In this document: in pieces, positions 1 through 8,437 of the stretch | Layout of the letters: the number at the start of each line of letters is the position of its first letter | Numbering within the stretch: position 1 is the stretch's first letter | From: Conus ventricosus | Taxonomy: Eukaryota; Mollusca; Gastropoda; Neogastropoda; Conidae | Direction: 5' to 3' | NCBI GenBank assembly: GCA_018398815.1 | Contig: CM031595.1 | Coordinates: 135,060,003 to 135,124,002 of the forward strand | Length of the DNA: 64,000 bases | Translations under genes and position numbers: made by a program | The notes under the pieces: generated by a model | The model's database searches: none | Told to the model about the DNA's origin: nothing | The model's input: the letters and a program-made list of their open reading frames with translations, nothing else

Positions 1-530
1 TTGTTCCTTCAGCTTGTTCTGGGATACTGATGTCTGTAAGCTGAATTGTGCTTATTTCTGCAGCCAGCTCTGAGAAGTGGAGGCTCCCTGTCTCAGCAGC
101 CTTTGTGTCTGCTGCTCGTTCAGAGCTTTCAGGTCTGGCTGTCTCGGCTGTCATCGATTCCACGGCTCCTTTGGTGCTGTCGGGGCTGGCCGTGTCAGCT
201 GTCTTCGTTCAAAATAGTGAGATACGCAGTAGCTGTGCTGCTAGCATGCCATGATAAAGAATGTTCCATTTGTTCTCCATTCCTTATTCAGGATCCTATC
301 TCTGGAAGGGGCATGTCCATGGTCCTCTGCTTTGACCTTTTCTTTTGCTTCTACGTTTTAGAAGTGTTACTGTTGTGGAAAGGGGAGTCTCTTGTGTTGC
401 ATAGTTCACACCCTCTATTTTTTTTTCTTATTGCCTAGAATAAAAGAGTAAGGTTCACTGCCAGTGAGATTTTTGTTAGTGTTGCCTTCAGTCCCACCAT
501 AAAGGTGTCCTCAGTGACTTGACTTCAACA
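1..530. other. No recognised gene
   Basis: Short open stretches exist on the plus strand (48-254 and 46-438). Their translations are Ser/Ala/Leu-rich without a motif I recognise, and they overlap each other in different frames. I see no splice signals that would make a convincing exon. The stretch is probably intergenic or an unrecognised repeat. Confidence 0.3.
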
Positions 531-582
531 AGGTGAAAGCCCTGATATGGCCTTTTGCAGCTGACTGGGCTATAAGCAACAT
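528..582 (+). repeat. 3'-end remnant of the I/Nimb-like LINE family
   Basis: The block carrying 'gccctgatatggcc' and 'gctgggctataagcaacat' matches the last about 55 bases before the TCTTA tail of LINE copies A and B (18990-19040 and 19715-19765) and of the insertion at 36110-36170. It is diverged and has an AT-rich tail instead of TCTTA repeats, so it is probably an old, heavily 5'-truncated copy. Confidence 0.6.
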
Positions 583-590
583 GATATATT

Positions 591-1529
591 TATATATAGA
601 ACAAAACAGAACATGCAGCACTGTCACAGCAATATGTTTGTGACGCCAGCATAAAGCTACAATTATCTTCACAAGATGACAGAAAATCGACTGTTAAGAA
701 ACACAATCTATGTTCCAAGCAAAACTCAAAGTCGAAATAATTGAGTTTTCACAAATCTTCAGTGTCCATTAGTAGATTTTTTTCTTTTAAATCTTTGTCA
801 TGTTTTCCAGCTTGTTTTTTTTTGTTATTTGCATGAACGTGCTTCACTTACTCCTATAGCGTAAATTTGTCAAAAATCACGAAGTAAGGATTGAGTGGGA
901 TGGGAGTACATAACGCCAGTGAATCCTACCCATTAAGAGTGAATTTCTCCTCCCCTTTTCAGGCCATTTTCTATAGAATGGCCCCAGGTGGAAGAGTGGT
1001 TAAAATCTTGTTGCTATTGTTGTGCCCACTGGCCTCAGGTGGAAGAGTGATTGAAACCTCATTTGAATCCACGCAACTTTTTCAACCTAGAAAGATGCTA
1101 CCATCTTCCTGTTGGGCCAGTCCTTCACAATGGCTTGGATTTGATCGTTGTTGTATCGCCCCACCCCAGGCTAGTAGTCATGCAACATTGCCTCATACTC
1201 TGACAGCATTCACGGATCCTCTGACCCACCACTCTCAGGGCTTCACGGATCGCCATCCAGCAGCAGAATAAAGCATTTCAGCAACCTCGCCATCGGGATT
1301 TCTGGGGTCGGGACGCCATGTTCTCTATCGACGCCATGCTGTGCGCAAAAACACTTGAGCAAGCTTCTGTGAATCTTATTACCTTCTTGTATTTAAAAGA
1401 CAGTGTTTTCCTCTGCTCGAGCCAACCTGTCAGTATAACGAATCCTCTGATGTAATATTTGTAGGGAGGACAAAAAATAAAAAATAAAAAACGAGAAAAA
1501 AAACTCAGAAAAAAGAAAATGATTTGTTT
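591..1529. other. No recognised gene
   Basis: The stretch has no domain I can name. It contains two imperfect copies of a motif around 'caggtggaagagtg' about 60 bases apart (near 986 and 1037). An open stretch on the plus strand (891-1271) and one on the minus strand (1278-1616) have no recognisable motif outside the retropepsin tail annotated separately. Confidence 0.3.
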
Positions 1530-1990
1530 GAATAGCTGCACTGTGCCAACTCTTGTCCCTGGTCTCAAGACAACACCTTCGTCATTGACATTAACGACCT
1601 GAACAAAAAAAAACAATTGCCTTTGACCTTGCTTACCGTGGGTGGGACAAGCAAACCTTTGTGACTGAAGTCCGGAAGTGGCTCAGTCAACACTTCCTGA
1701 TCCTGCAGTGTTCTATCTACTGCCCCAGTTGCCCTGAGGCTGGCCACTGCCTGAGGCGGGATATACACTGACTCCCCTCCTGCCACCCGTGCAAAACCTT
1801 GCACCACTGGGGCACTGACATCTAGCATTACCTCCTGCAACACATTCATCCCTAGGATGACAGGAACATCCGATGCGGATGTAGAGGACCTCACCAGAAT
1901 GCCCTTACCCCTTACCGTGGTGCCCCAGATTTCCACGTCGGCTTCGAAATATCCTACGTAGGGAATGTCCAAGCCATTAGCTGCAGTGAC
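1530..1990 (-). pseudogene. Retropepsin/pol fragment of a Ty3/gypsy-like retroelement
   Basis: Minus-strand translation from about 1990 reads a retropepsin-like region beginning TAANGLDIPYVGY. It continues through the beta-strand block with the family signature PVILGMNVL (the ILGxD/N-L motif near the flap end of gypsy proteases). The linker segment VVNVNDEGVVLRPGTRVGTV, as found between protease and reverse transcriptase, lies near 1540-1600 in another frame, so there is at least one frameshift around 1610. The catalytic D-T/S-G triad lies upstream of the preserved part and is missing: the sequence switches at about 1985-1990 into a DIRS-type ORF1 reading. No RT follows; the reading ends in low-complexity DNA at about 1530. 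It may be the distal part of the same element whose LTR, primer site and gag lie at 7584-9739, because strand and order agree. Confidence 0.65.
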
Positions 1991-3385
1991 TCCCTGTCAT
2001 AACCTATCTGGTAACGTTCTAGCACTTCATGCTTGACTGGGCTTGGTAGGACTCTACTGTTGCCCTCTTCTAAGGGTGGTGGGATTGGGTCGGTTTCCCT
2101 CTGTGCTGGGTGTGACCCAGCGGTTATGTTCTGCTCTTGGACGAAAGGGCGACTGTGCTGCATTGTAGCTTTGTGTGAATCTGGTCATTACTTTAAAAGG
2201 TTTGTTGACCGGGTGTTGGCAGTCTGTGAATGGATGGTGCCCCATACAGTTGTAGCAGTTGTGCTGGAACTTGCACTCTGCTCCAGATGCGCAGTAGCCT
2301 GTGGTGTGATATTTGTAACATACCCCTCTTGGTATGTCTTTTTGTGACATTGACTGCAGTGAGACTGTCCTGTCCTTCGAGTTTGCCTCAAGGTGTGCAT
2401 TGAGATACAGTTCCAAGTGAGCTGCACCCCATTCTGCTTTACCCGAAGCTATCATCTTGCGGAACTGTTCGTCGTAGAACCTCCAACCTGCCCCTTTGTT
2501 GGCAAGGTTCAGGACAGTCTCCAAGTGATGTGCTAAGACTGGCCCTAGGGGTGGTGTTTGTTCTGTGAGGATGGCACAGAAACGGTTCCATGCTCTCACT
2601 CACTGAATGAGGGGTAGCGGGTGGCCCTTTTTTGTCTGGGGCACTAGCTGGAGTGCTGGGGACTTCCCTCCATTTTCAACCTGGAGTGTGTAGCATTCTT
2701 CTATCTGCTCCGTCTTATCAATCATGGAACTAACTCTATGTATTCCCCAGTCCATATTTTTTCTTTTATTTTTGCTGGTACCTGACTTGTTATCAACTGC
2801 GATAGCATATTTGAAGGTTTACCTTGTAGGACGTCTTGGACTGGGCCCATGATGCTGGTCTGCCAGTCCGCAGCAGCCTGCTGAGCTGGTGGTGCCCTGA
2901 AGGCCGTTGTGGGTGTGGTGGCCACCTGTTGTGCCATGTCGGCCGTCGATGTGCTGGCCCCTTGCACAGGGGGGGGGGGGGGGGGGGATTGCAGGTGTGG
3001 CGGTCGCCTGTTGTGCTGGCAGGGAAGGTGGCGTGATGGTAGGCGTGTGGGGGATGCGTTCCAAAGCCTGTTGAATCTACGTGTCGATCTGGGCCGTAAT
3101 GTTGCTCATGAGTGTGTTGAGCCATGCGGGCGGCGTGTCCTGGTTGTCATGGGCATGTGCAGCTTCCTCACTGTTTGGCTGCACGATTGTTGGATCTTCC
3201 GGGGTGCGTGTGTCACTGGTCTGGCCGCTATGGCCTCACTCGCCTTCAATGTAGGCCGTCGGCATCTCTGTGGTCTTGTCTTTGGCATCTGTAAAATACC
3301 AATTCTTCCGACACGAAAAGGGGCTTACCATGTGTGTACTTGTATTGCCCTGTTTAGGCAGAATGGGATCCATCGACATAATAAT
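1988..3385 (-). pseudogene. DIRS-like retrotransposon ORF1 (gag-like), copy 1
   Basis: The minus-strand reading starts at 3288 (MPKTRPQR...PTLKASEAIA). It passes through a Pro/His-rich low-complexity region that includes a 19-base G run on the plus strand (2969-2987). It continues with VPAKIKEKIWTGEYIEL (about 2730-2790), a helical block around RAWNRFCAILTEQ and LETVLNLANKGAGWRFYDEQ (about 2430-2600), then a CCCH finger (C-x8-C-x5-C-x3-H, GYCASGAECKFQH) and a zinc knuckle (CYNCMGHHPFTDC). This order is typical of the first ORF of DIRS-type tyrosine-recombinase retrotransposons in marine invertebrates. The frame is broken in the low-complexity part and near 2610-2720. The end reads VKHEVLERYQIGYD, normally followed by the RT ORF, but here it runs into retropepsin sequence. 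No RT or recombinase is seen nearby. Confidence 0.65.
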
Positions 3386-3389
3386 GTGG

Positions 3390-5060
3390 GGAAACAGTCA
3401 TAGTCGTGGCTAAAATAACCTGCAAACACGCACGTGATATCGCTGCGTTGTTGAACAATTTGCTAAGAAACCTGCGATACATAGTCGCGGCCAACGCATC
3501 ATGCAGAGTTATATATATAAACATGCCCACACACAGCTGATGTAGCCACCTTGAGGAAAAATTGTTGAGAACATGCAAAAACATCTTCACGGTTAATTGA
3601 CAGTCACGGGTGATTAGGAGGTCACAACTAATATAGCCGCCTTGCTGAGAAACATGCGTGAGTAGAAAACATGGGACACGCTGCTGTAGCCGCCTTGCTG
3701 AAAAACATGCAAAGTTATATATATAAACATGCCAACACGCAGCCGATGTAGCCACCTTGAGGAAAAATTGTTGAGAACATGCAAAACATATTCACAGTTA
3801 ATTGACAGTCACGGGTGATAAGGTCACGGCTAATATAGCCGCACTGCTGAGAAACATGCAAGATCACAGCTGATGTAGCTGCATTGAGTAGAAAACATGG
3901 GTCACGGGCTCACGGCTAATATAGCCGCATTGCTGAGAAACATGCAAGGTCACAGCTGATGTAGCTGCATTGAGTATAAAACAATATGGGTCACAGCTAA
4001 TGTAGCTGCATTGCTGAGCAACATGCAAGATCACAGCTGATGTAGCTGCATTGAGTATAAGAAAATATGGGGCACAGCTAATATAGCTGCATTGCTGAGA
4101 AACATGCAAGAGCACAGCTGATGTCGCTGCACTGAGTAGAAGAAAAACGTGGGTCACAGCTAATGTAGCTGCATTGCTGAGAAACATGCAAGATCACAGC
4201 TGATGTAGCTGCATTGAGTATAAGAAAATATGGGGCACAGCTAATATAGCTGCATTGCTGAGAAACATGCAAGAGCACAGCTGATGTCGCTGCACTGAGT
4301 AGAAGAAAAACGTGGGTCACAGCTAATGTAGCTGCATTGCTGAGAAACATGCAAGATCACAGCTGATGTAGCAGCATTGAGTAGGAGAAAACAGGGTAGA
4401 AAACATGGGTCACAGCTAATATAGCTGCGTTGCTGAGAAACATGCAAGATCACAGCTGGTGTCGCTGCACTGAGTAGAAGAAAAACGTGGGTTACAGCTA
4501 ATGTAGCTGCATTGCTGAGAAACATGCAAGATCACAGCTGATGTAGCTGCATTGAGTATAAGAAAATATGGGGCACAGCTAATATAGCTGCATTGCTGAG
4601 AAACATGCAAGAGCACAGCTGATGTCGCTGCACTGAGTAGAAGAAAAACGTGGGTCACAGCTAATGTAGCTGCATTGCTGAGAAACATGCAAGATCACAG
4701 CTGATGTAGCTGCATTGAGTAGGAGAAAACAGGGTAGAAAACATGGGTCACAGCTAATATAGCTGCGTTGCTGAGAAACATGCAAGATCACAGCTGGTGT
4801 AGCTGCATTGAGTAGAGAACATGGGTCACTCACAGTTAATATAGCTGCATTGCTGAGAAACATGCAAGATCACCGCTGGTGCAGCTGCATTGAGTAGAAA
4901 ACATGGGTCATGGCTAACATAGCTGCACTGCTGAGAAACTTGTCAGATCACAGCTGGTGTAACTGCATTGTGTAGGAAGCATGGGTCACGGCTAACATCG
5001 CTGCATTGCTGAGAAACAAAGGGTCACGGCTAACATAGCCGCATTGATGCAAAACATATC
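3390..5060. repeat. Hierarchical tandem repeat (about 41-bp monomer, 338-bp higher-order unit)
   Basis: The basic monomer is about 41 bp, built around the core 'cagctaatgtagctgc'. Two monomers form an about 82-bp dimer, with alternating linkers 'attgctgagaaacatgcaag' and 'actgagtagaagaaaaacgt'. Longer units of 163 and 175 bp alternate to give a 338-bp higher-order repeat: for example, the block 'aggagaaaacagggtag' recurs at about 4382 and 4720. The left part (3390-3860) is more diverged and contains a longer 206-bp duplication (the 'ttatatatataaacatg' motif recurs at 3509 and 3715). The core is an inverted repeat (6-bp arms, 3-nt centre). Minus-strand frames stay open for about 100 codons, but this follows from the repeat and I do not call a gene. 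Confidence 0.9.
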
Positions 5061-5084
5061 ACGGATAATATCATGGCAATATCA

Positions 5085-5630
5085 TGGCTACCTTGCTGAA
5101 AAACATGCACCGATCTTCTGAGTGAAAAATATTCGTGGTGGTTCCATGATGTGATGTATGGGATTCCTTCAAATGCCGCGTGTTGCTGGTGGAGTACTTG
5201 TTGCACCCATGTGTTGAATTCCGTTTCTTCTTGCTGTGATAAAAACCACCATTTCCCGGATCGTTCAGCTTTGAATCTTGGCACACATGACATGTTCCAC
5301 CCCGAATCTGCCTTTCAATAAAGAGGCCAAGGCTAACATATCCATAGCTAAGTCATCATGTGTTGTCCCAAGCCTGAAATCGTTGCCTACTATCTGAAGA
5401 AAGATGATGTTGTGTCGTTGTTTAAGATTATTCATTATGCCTGGGAGAGTTTTGTTATCGCGCAGAAGACCGTGTACCGTGAGTCCGGCTCTGCCGACTA
5501 TCTCCACAGAGCAAGTGTCTTGCAACTTAATATTTGCGTTCAAACGCACATCATCTGCATCACAAATATGCTCAGCAAAACGTTTGATGATGGAATGACC
5601 AAGTAACAAGGCATGAGACATGTTAGACAC
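5085..5630 (-). pseudogene. SGNH/GDSL-type hydrolase-like ORF of a retroelement
   Basis: The minus-strand ORF starts at 5630. Near its N-terminus it reads ALLLGHSIIKRF, the position of the GDS nucleophile block of SGNH hydrolases, with His in place of Asp. It continues with VEIVGRAGLTVHGL (glycine block II) and IIFLQIVGNDF (GND, block III). A frameshift near 5270-5290 moves the reading to another frame, which gives KWWFLSQQEETEFNTWVQQVL and GIPYITSWNHHEYF. The C-terminal block V (D-x-x-H) is not clean: the reading VHVFQQGSHD passes directly into the tandem repeat on its left. Such domains are known as passengers of DIRS-like and other retroelements in invertebrates. Esterase activity is unlikely for this copy, given the frameshift and the missing end. 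Confidence 0.6.
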
Positions 5631-5745
5631 CGTGTAGGCTTCGATGGATGGGGATCTTACCTTGCAACTTATTTGAGAGAGCAGAGAATTTTTTCCGAGA
5701 GCAGCGAGTGCGTCTTCACTGCTAGCGTGTTACTTCGAAAAGGAA

Positions 5746-5862
5746 GCGCTTTTGCGCATGCCCGACCTGCATTAAGAATTTTGTGTTACCGGAAAATACC
5801 GGAATGCTTTTACGCATGCCTGGCCTGCTTTGAGAATTTCATCTTACCGGAAATTACCGGAA
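5746..5862 (-). promoter_or_regulatory. Two 58-bp direct repeats upstream of the SGNH ORF, promoter-like
   Basis: Two copies (5746-5803 and 5804-5862) each contain 'gcttttgcgcatgcc' or 'gcttttacgcatgcc' and, at the other end, a doubled 'taccgga'. On either strand this gives four ETS-like ACCGGAA cores and two NRF1-like GCGCATGC or ACGCATGC half-sites, spaced regularly. The block lies 116-232 bases upstream of the SGNH start codon at 5630, in the right position for a promoter. Between them, the minus strand carries a good splice-donor-like 'gcaag|gtaaga' with the exon end at 5661. The promoter role is inferred. Confidence 0.35.
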
Positions 5863-5867
5863 TAATC

Positions 5868-7145
5868 GCGCTCCGCCACAAATTCCCTTATGTCCCATAA
5901 GAACTTTTGTGCTGAAACTTGCGCTCTGCTCCAGATGCACAGTAGCCTCTGGTATAGTATTTGTAGCAGACTTCTCTTGGTATGTCTTTTTGGTGCCACT
6001 GATTGAGATGAGTCTGTCCTGTCCTTCGAGTTTGCCTGCAGGTGCACTTTGAGATATACTTCCAAGTGAGCTGCACCCCATTTCGCTTCACCCAAGGCTA
6101 TCGCCTTGCGAACTTGTTCATCGCAGAACCTCCAACCTGCTCCTTTGTTGGCAAGGTTCAGGACGGTCTCCAAGTGATGGGCTAAAACTCGCCCTAGGGT
6201 TGGCGTTTTGTTCTGTGAGGATGGCACAGAAACGGTTCCATGCTCTCACCCATTGAATGAGGGGTAGCGGGTGGCCCTATTTCTTCTGAGGCACCAGCTG
6301 GAGTGCTGGGGACTTCCCTCCATTTTCTACCTGGAGTGTGTAGCATTCTTCTTTCTGCTCCATCTTATCAATCATGAAACTGAGTTCTATTTATTCCCCT
6401 GCCCATATTTCTTCTTTTATTTTTGCCGGTACCTGACTTGTTATTGACTGCGATGGCATATTCGAGGGTTTACCTTGTTATGCGCCCTGGACTGGGCCCA
6501 CGATGCTGGTCTGCAACTCCGCAGCCTGTTGAGCTGGTGGTGCCATTGAGGCCGTTGTGGGTGTGGCGGCCACCTGTTGTGCCGGTTGTGCCGTGGCGGC
6601 CATCGTTCGTGGATGTGCTGGCCACTGGTTGTGCTGGTGGCACGGAGGGGGGGGGGGGGGGGCGTCGTGGATGTGGCGGTCGCCTGTTGTGCTGGCGGGG
6701 TGGGGGTGTGGGGGGGGGGGGGGGGGCGGCGTCGTGGATGTGGCGGTCGCCTGTTGTGCTAGGGGGGAGGGGGGGGGGGCGTCGTGATGGTGGGTGTGTG
6801 GAGGATGCGTTCCAGTGTCTTGGATCTTTGTGTCGATCTGGGCCGTAATATTGTTCATTAGTGTGTTGAGTCATGGGGGCGGCGTATCCTGGTTGTCTTG
6901 CGACATGCCTGTATGGGAATGTGAAGCTTCCTTCCCCCCCCCCCCCCCCCCCCCCCTGTTCGGCTGCACGACTGTATCTCCCAGGCTGTGTGTGTCGCTG
7001 GGTCTGGCCGGCTCTTCTGCTATGGCCTCGCTCACTTTCAGTGTAGGCCGTCGGTGTCGTTGCGGTCTTGTCTTTGGCATCTGTAAAATACCAGTTCTTC
7101 CGACACCCTATGTGTACTTATATTGCCCTGTTTAGCCAGAATGGG
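5868..7145 (-). pseudogene. DIRS-like retrotransposon ORF1, copy 2
   Basis: This is a second copy of the element seen at 1988-3385, in the same orientation. It starts at 7080 (MPKTRPQRHRRPTLKVSEAIA), just after a 'tattttacag' sequence shared with copy 1. The Pro/His region is interrupted by homopolymers: C run 6935-6956 and G runs 6647-6662, 6710-6726 and about 6764-6779 (plus strand). The block LGRVLAHHLETVLNLANKG is readable at 5844-6227, and the CCCH finger (GYCASGAERKFQH) around 5900-5960 is in another frame, with the third Cys replaced by Arg. Similarity to copy 1 stops at about 5900, inside the finger region, where the promoter-like 58-bp repeats begin. Upstream similarity between the copies ends at about 7155 (3385 in copy 1). 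Confidence 0.65.
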
Positions 7146-7155
7146 ATCAATCGAC

Positions 7156-7583
7156 ATGATAGTCTGAACTGCATTCTATTGACAGAAATGTAGTTTTCCA
7201 ACTCTCAGAATACACTTCATAGTATACTGCATTATGCGTAGCATAGATCTACCCGACACTAACTCGACAACGAAAATATAATTTTTCACATAAGTCTATC
7301 ACAGTGTATATAGGAGCGACAAGTGCAAAAATATATTGAAATAAGTGGACAGATATCATGTCATTAATATAATGGTTTCACAGCAGTTAGAAGTCAGCCA
7401 AAATGTGGCTTGCTGCATTCTGCACAAGAAAATGCTGAGAAGTGTTAAAAATATGGAGTTTGTATTATACTCCTGATTGGTTAGTATACTTACCATGTCA
7501 GACCGTAGCATTCAACGGCAGGTAGTTAGCTCTGCTGCAGCCACATGGGTTTACGTCGAGGGGGCTGTTTGACTGGGCCCTCC
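7156..7583. other. No recognised gene
   Basis: I recognise nothing except a splice-donor-like 'gacatggtaagt' on the minus strand near 7490-7500, about 90 bases beyond the end of the gag ORF. It could be the 3' side of the gag region of the LTR element or unrelated sequence between it and the DIRS-like copy. Confidence 0.3.
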
Positions 7584-8363
7584 TTACAATACTCTCAGCT
7601 TACGGAGCACCCGGGCGGTGTCAGGGGACTCAACTCCTGGTGTACCAAACTCATTGCGAAGCTCGGAGAGGAGAAGTCTGTCTGCATGTGAAATATTTGT
7701 CATAAACTTATGATGTATTTTCTTAGCCGCATCATCTGCTGAGAATTTGCCATCCTTGTTGAGGTTGGCAAATGATGACCAAACTCTTGAAAGGAAGTCT
7801 GATGGGAGCTCCTTCTTCCCCATCTGCATCCGGACAAATGCAGCATACAAATCTTCGGTAGTGCTGGTACTGCCACAGATGGCTGTTAGGGCATCTACAA
7901 CAGCTTGCCCTGACGAGCAAGTTTTAACTTGTTTGCTCGCCACACCTCTCAAACCAGCTTTAATACGCCAACGGCATTCACCAGCATCATTCGATTCTTG
8001 TATGTACTGTTTAGCACGGTCTTGCCATTCCGAGAAGTGGACCTCAGCACCCCTAGTTGGTTTCAGGCCTGTAAAGATGCCCAAACGAGGTGGCGGAATA
8101 GGAGCCTGAACGTCGACAGTGACAGGGGCACGGGGGTGAGCAGGTTCAGACTCATGGTGTTGGCCCCGAGTTGCAAGTTTTTGACGGAGCTCCCTGTTCT
8201 CCGCCTCCAGTGACTCCAGACGCTCCAGTCTACTCAGTAGAGCAGCAAGCTGGTCTCCACTCACAGCCCCTGACCACTGGGTACTTTCTGACATTGTCCT
8301 CTCCCCCTCTACCTCAACACCCCCCTCAGTCCTAGTCACATCACCTTCCAGTTGATCAACCAT
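7584..8363 (-). CDS. Gag (capsid-type) protein of an LTR retroelement
   Basis: This is an uninterrupted 259-residue frame that starts 51 bases after the primer binding site. The N-terminus is acidic, followed by a short coiled coil with leucine/glutamate spacing (LLSRLERLESLEAENRELRQ, residues about 40-60). After a proline-rich linker (VQAPIPPPRLGIFTG) comes a helical capsid-like region, roughly residues 105-255, with FSEWQDRAKQYI, WRIKAGLRGVA, LYAAFVRMQMGKKELPSDFL and a long C-terminal helix. This layout matches Ty3/gypsy gag of the type that gave rise to PNMA-like domesticated genes. The frame ends at a TAA inside what looks like the last helix (VLRKLRVL), so the nucleocapsid part is missing; a single-base indel or the insertion of the DIRS block may be responsible. 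Function (packaging of element RNA) is inferred from the family. Confidence 0.7.
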   Translation of the reverse strand: MVDQLEGDVTRTEGGVEVEGERTMSESTQWSGAVSGDQLAALLSRLERLESLEAENRELRQKLATRGQHHESEPAHPRAPVTVDVQAPIPPPRLGIFTGLKPTRGAEVHFSEWQDRAKQYIQESNDAGECRWRIKAGLRGVASKQVKTCSSGQAVVDALTAICGSTSTTEDLYAAFVRMQMGKKELPSDFLSRVWSSFANLNKDGKFSADDAAKKIHHKFMTNISHADRLLLSELRNEFGTPGVESPDTARVLRKLRVL

Positions 8364-8414
8364 GTCTCACAACTTTAAATTTTTGCCTAACAAATTTTGC
8401 CTATATCTAATAAT

Positions 8415-8432
8415 ATCCCGGACGAGCCCCCA
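8415..8432 (-). promoter_or_regulatory. Primer binding site, tRNA-Pro type
   Basis: On the minus strand the 18 bases TGGGGGCTCGTCCGGGAT are the classical retroviral primer binding site complementary to the 3' end of tRNA-Pro. They lie five bases after the LTR end GGTTACA (8438-8444) and 51 bases before the gag start codon. Position, length and match are all as expected for the start of minus-strand synthesis. Confidence 0.92.
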
Positions 8433-8437
8433 ATTTA

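Noticed and set aside
3864..4863. Five overlapping minus-strand frames of 90-107 codons in the tandem array as a repeat-protein gene
   Set aside because: Their ends and lengths follow the 163/175-bp period, several frames are open at once and the peptide (Ala/Ser/Cys/Leu-rich) has no family. Openness is a by-product of the repeat.
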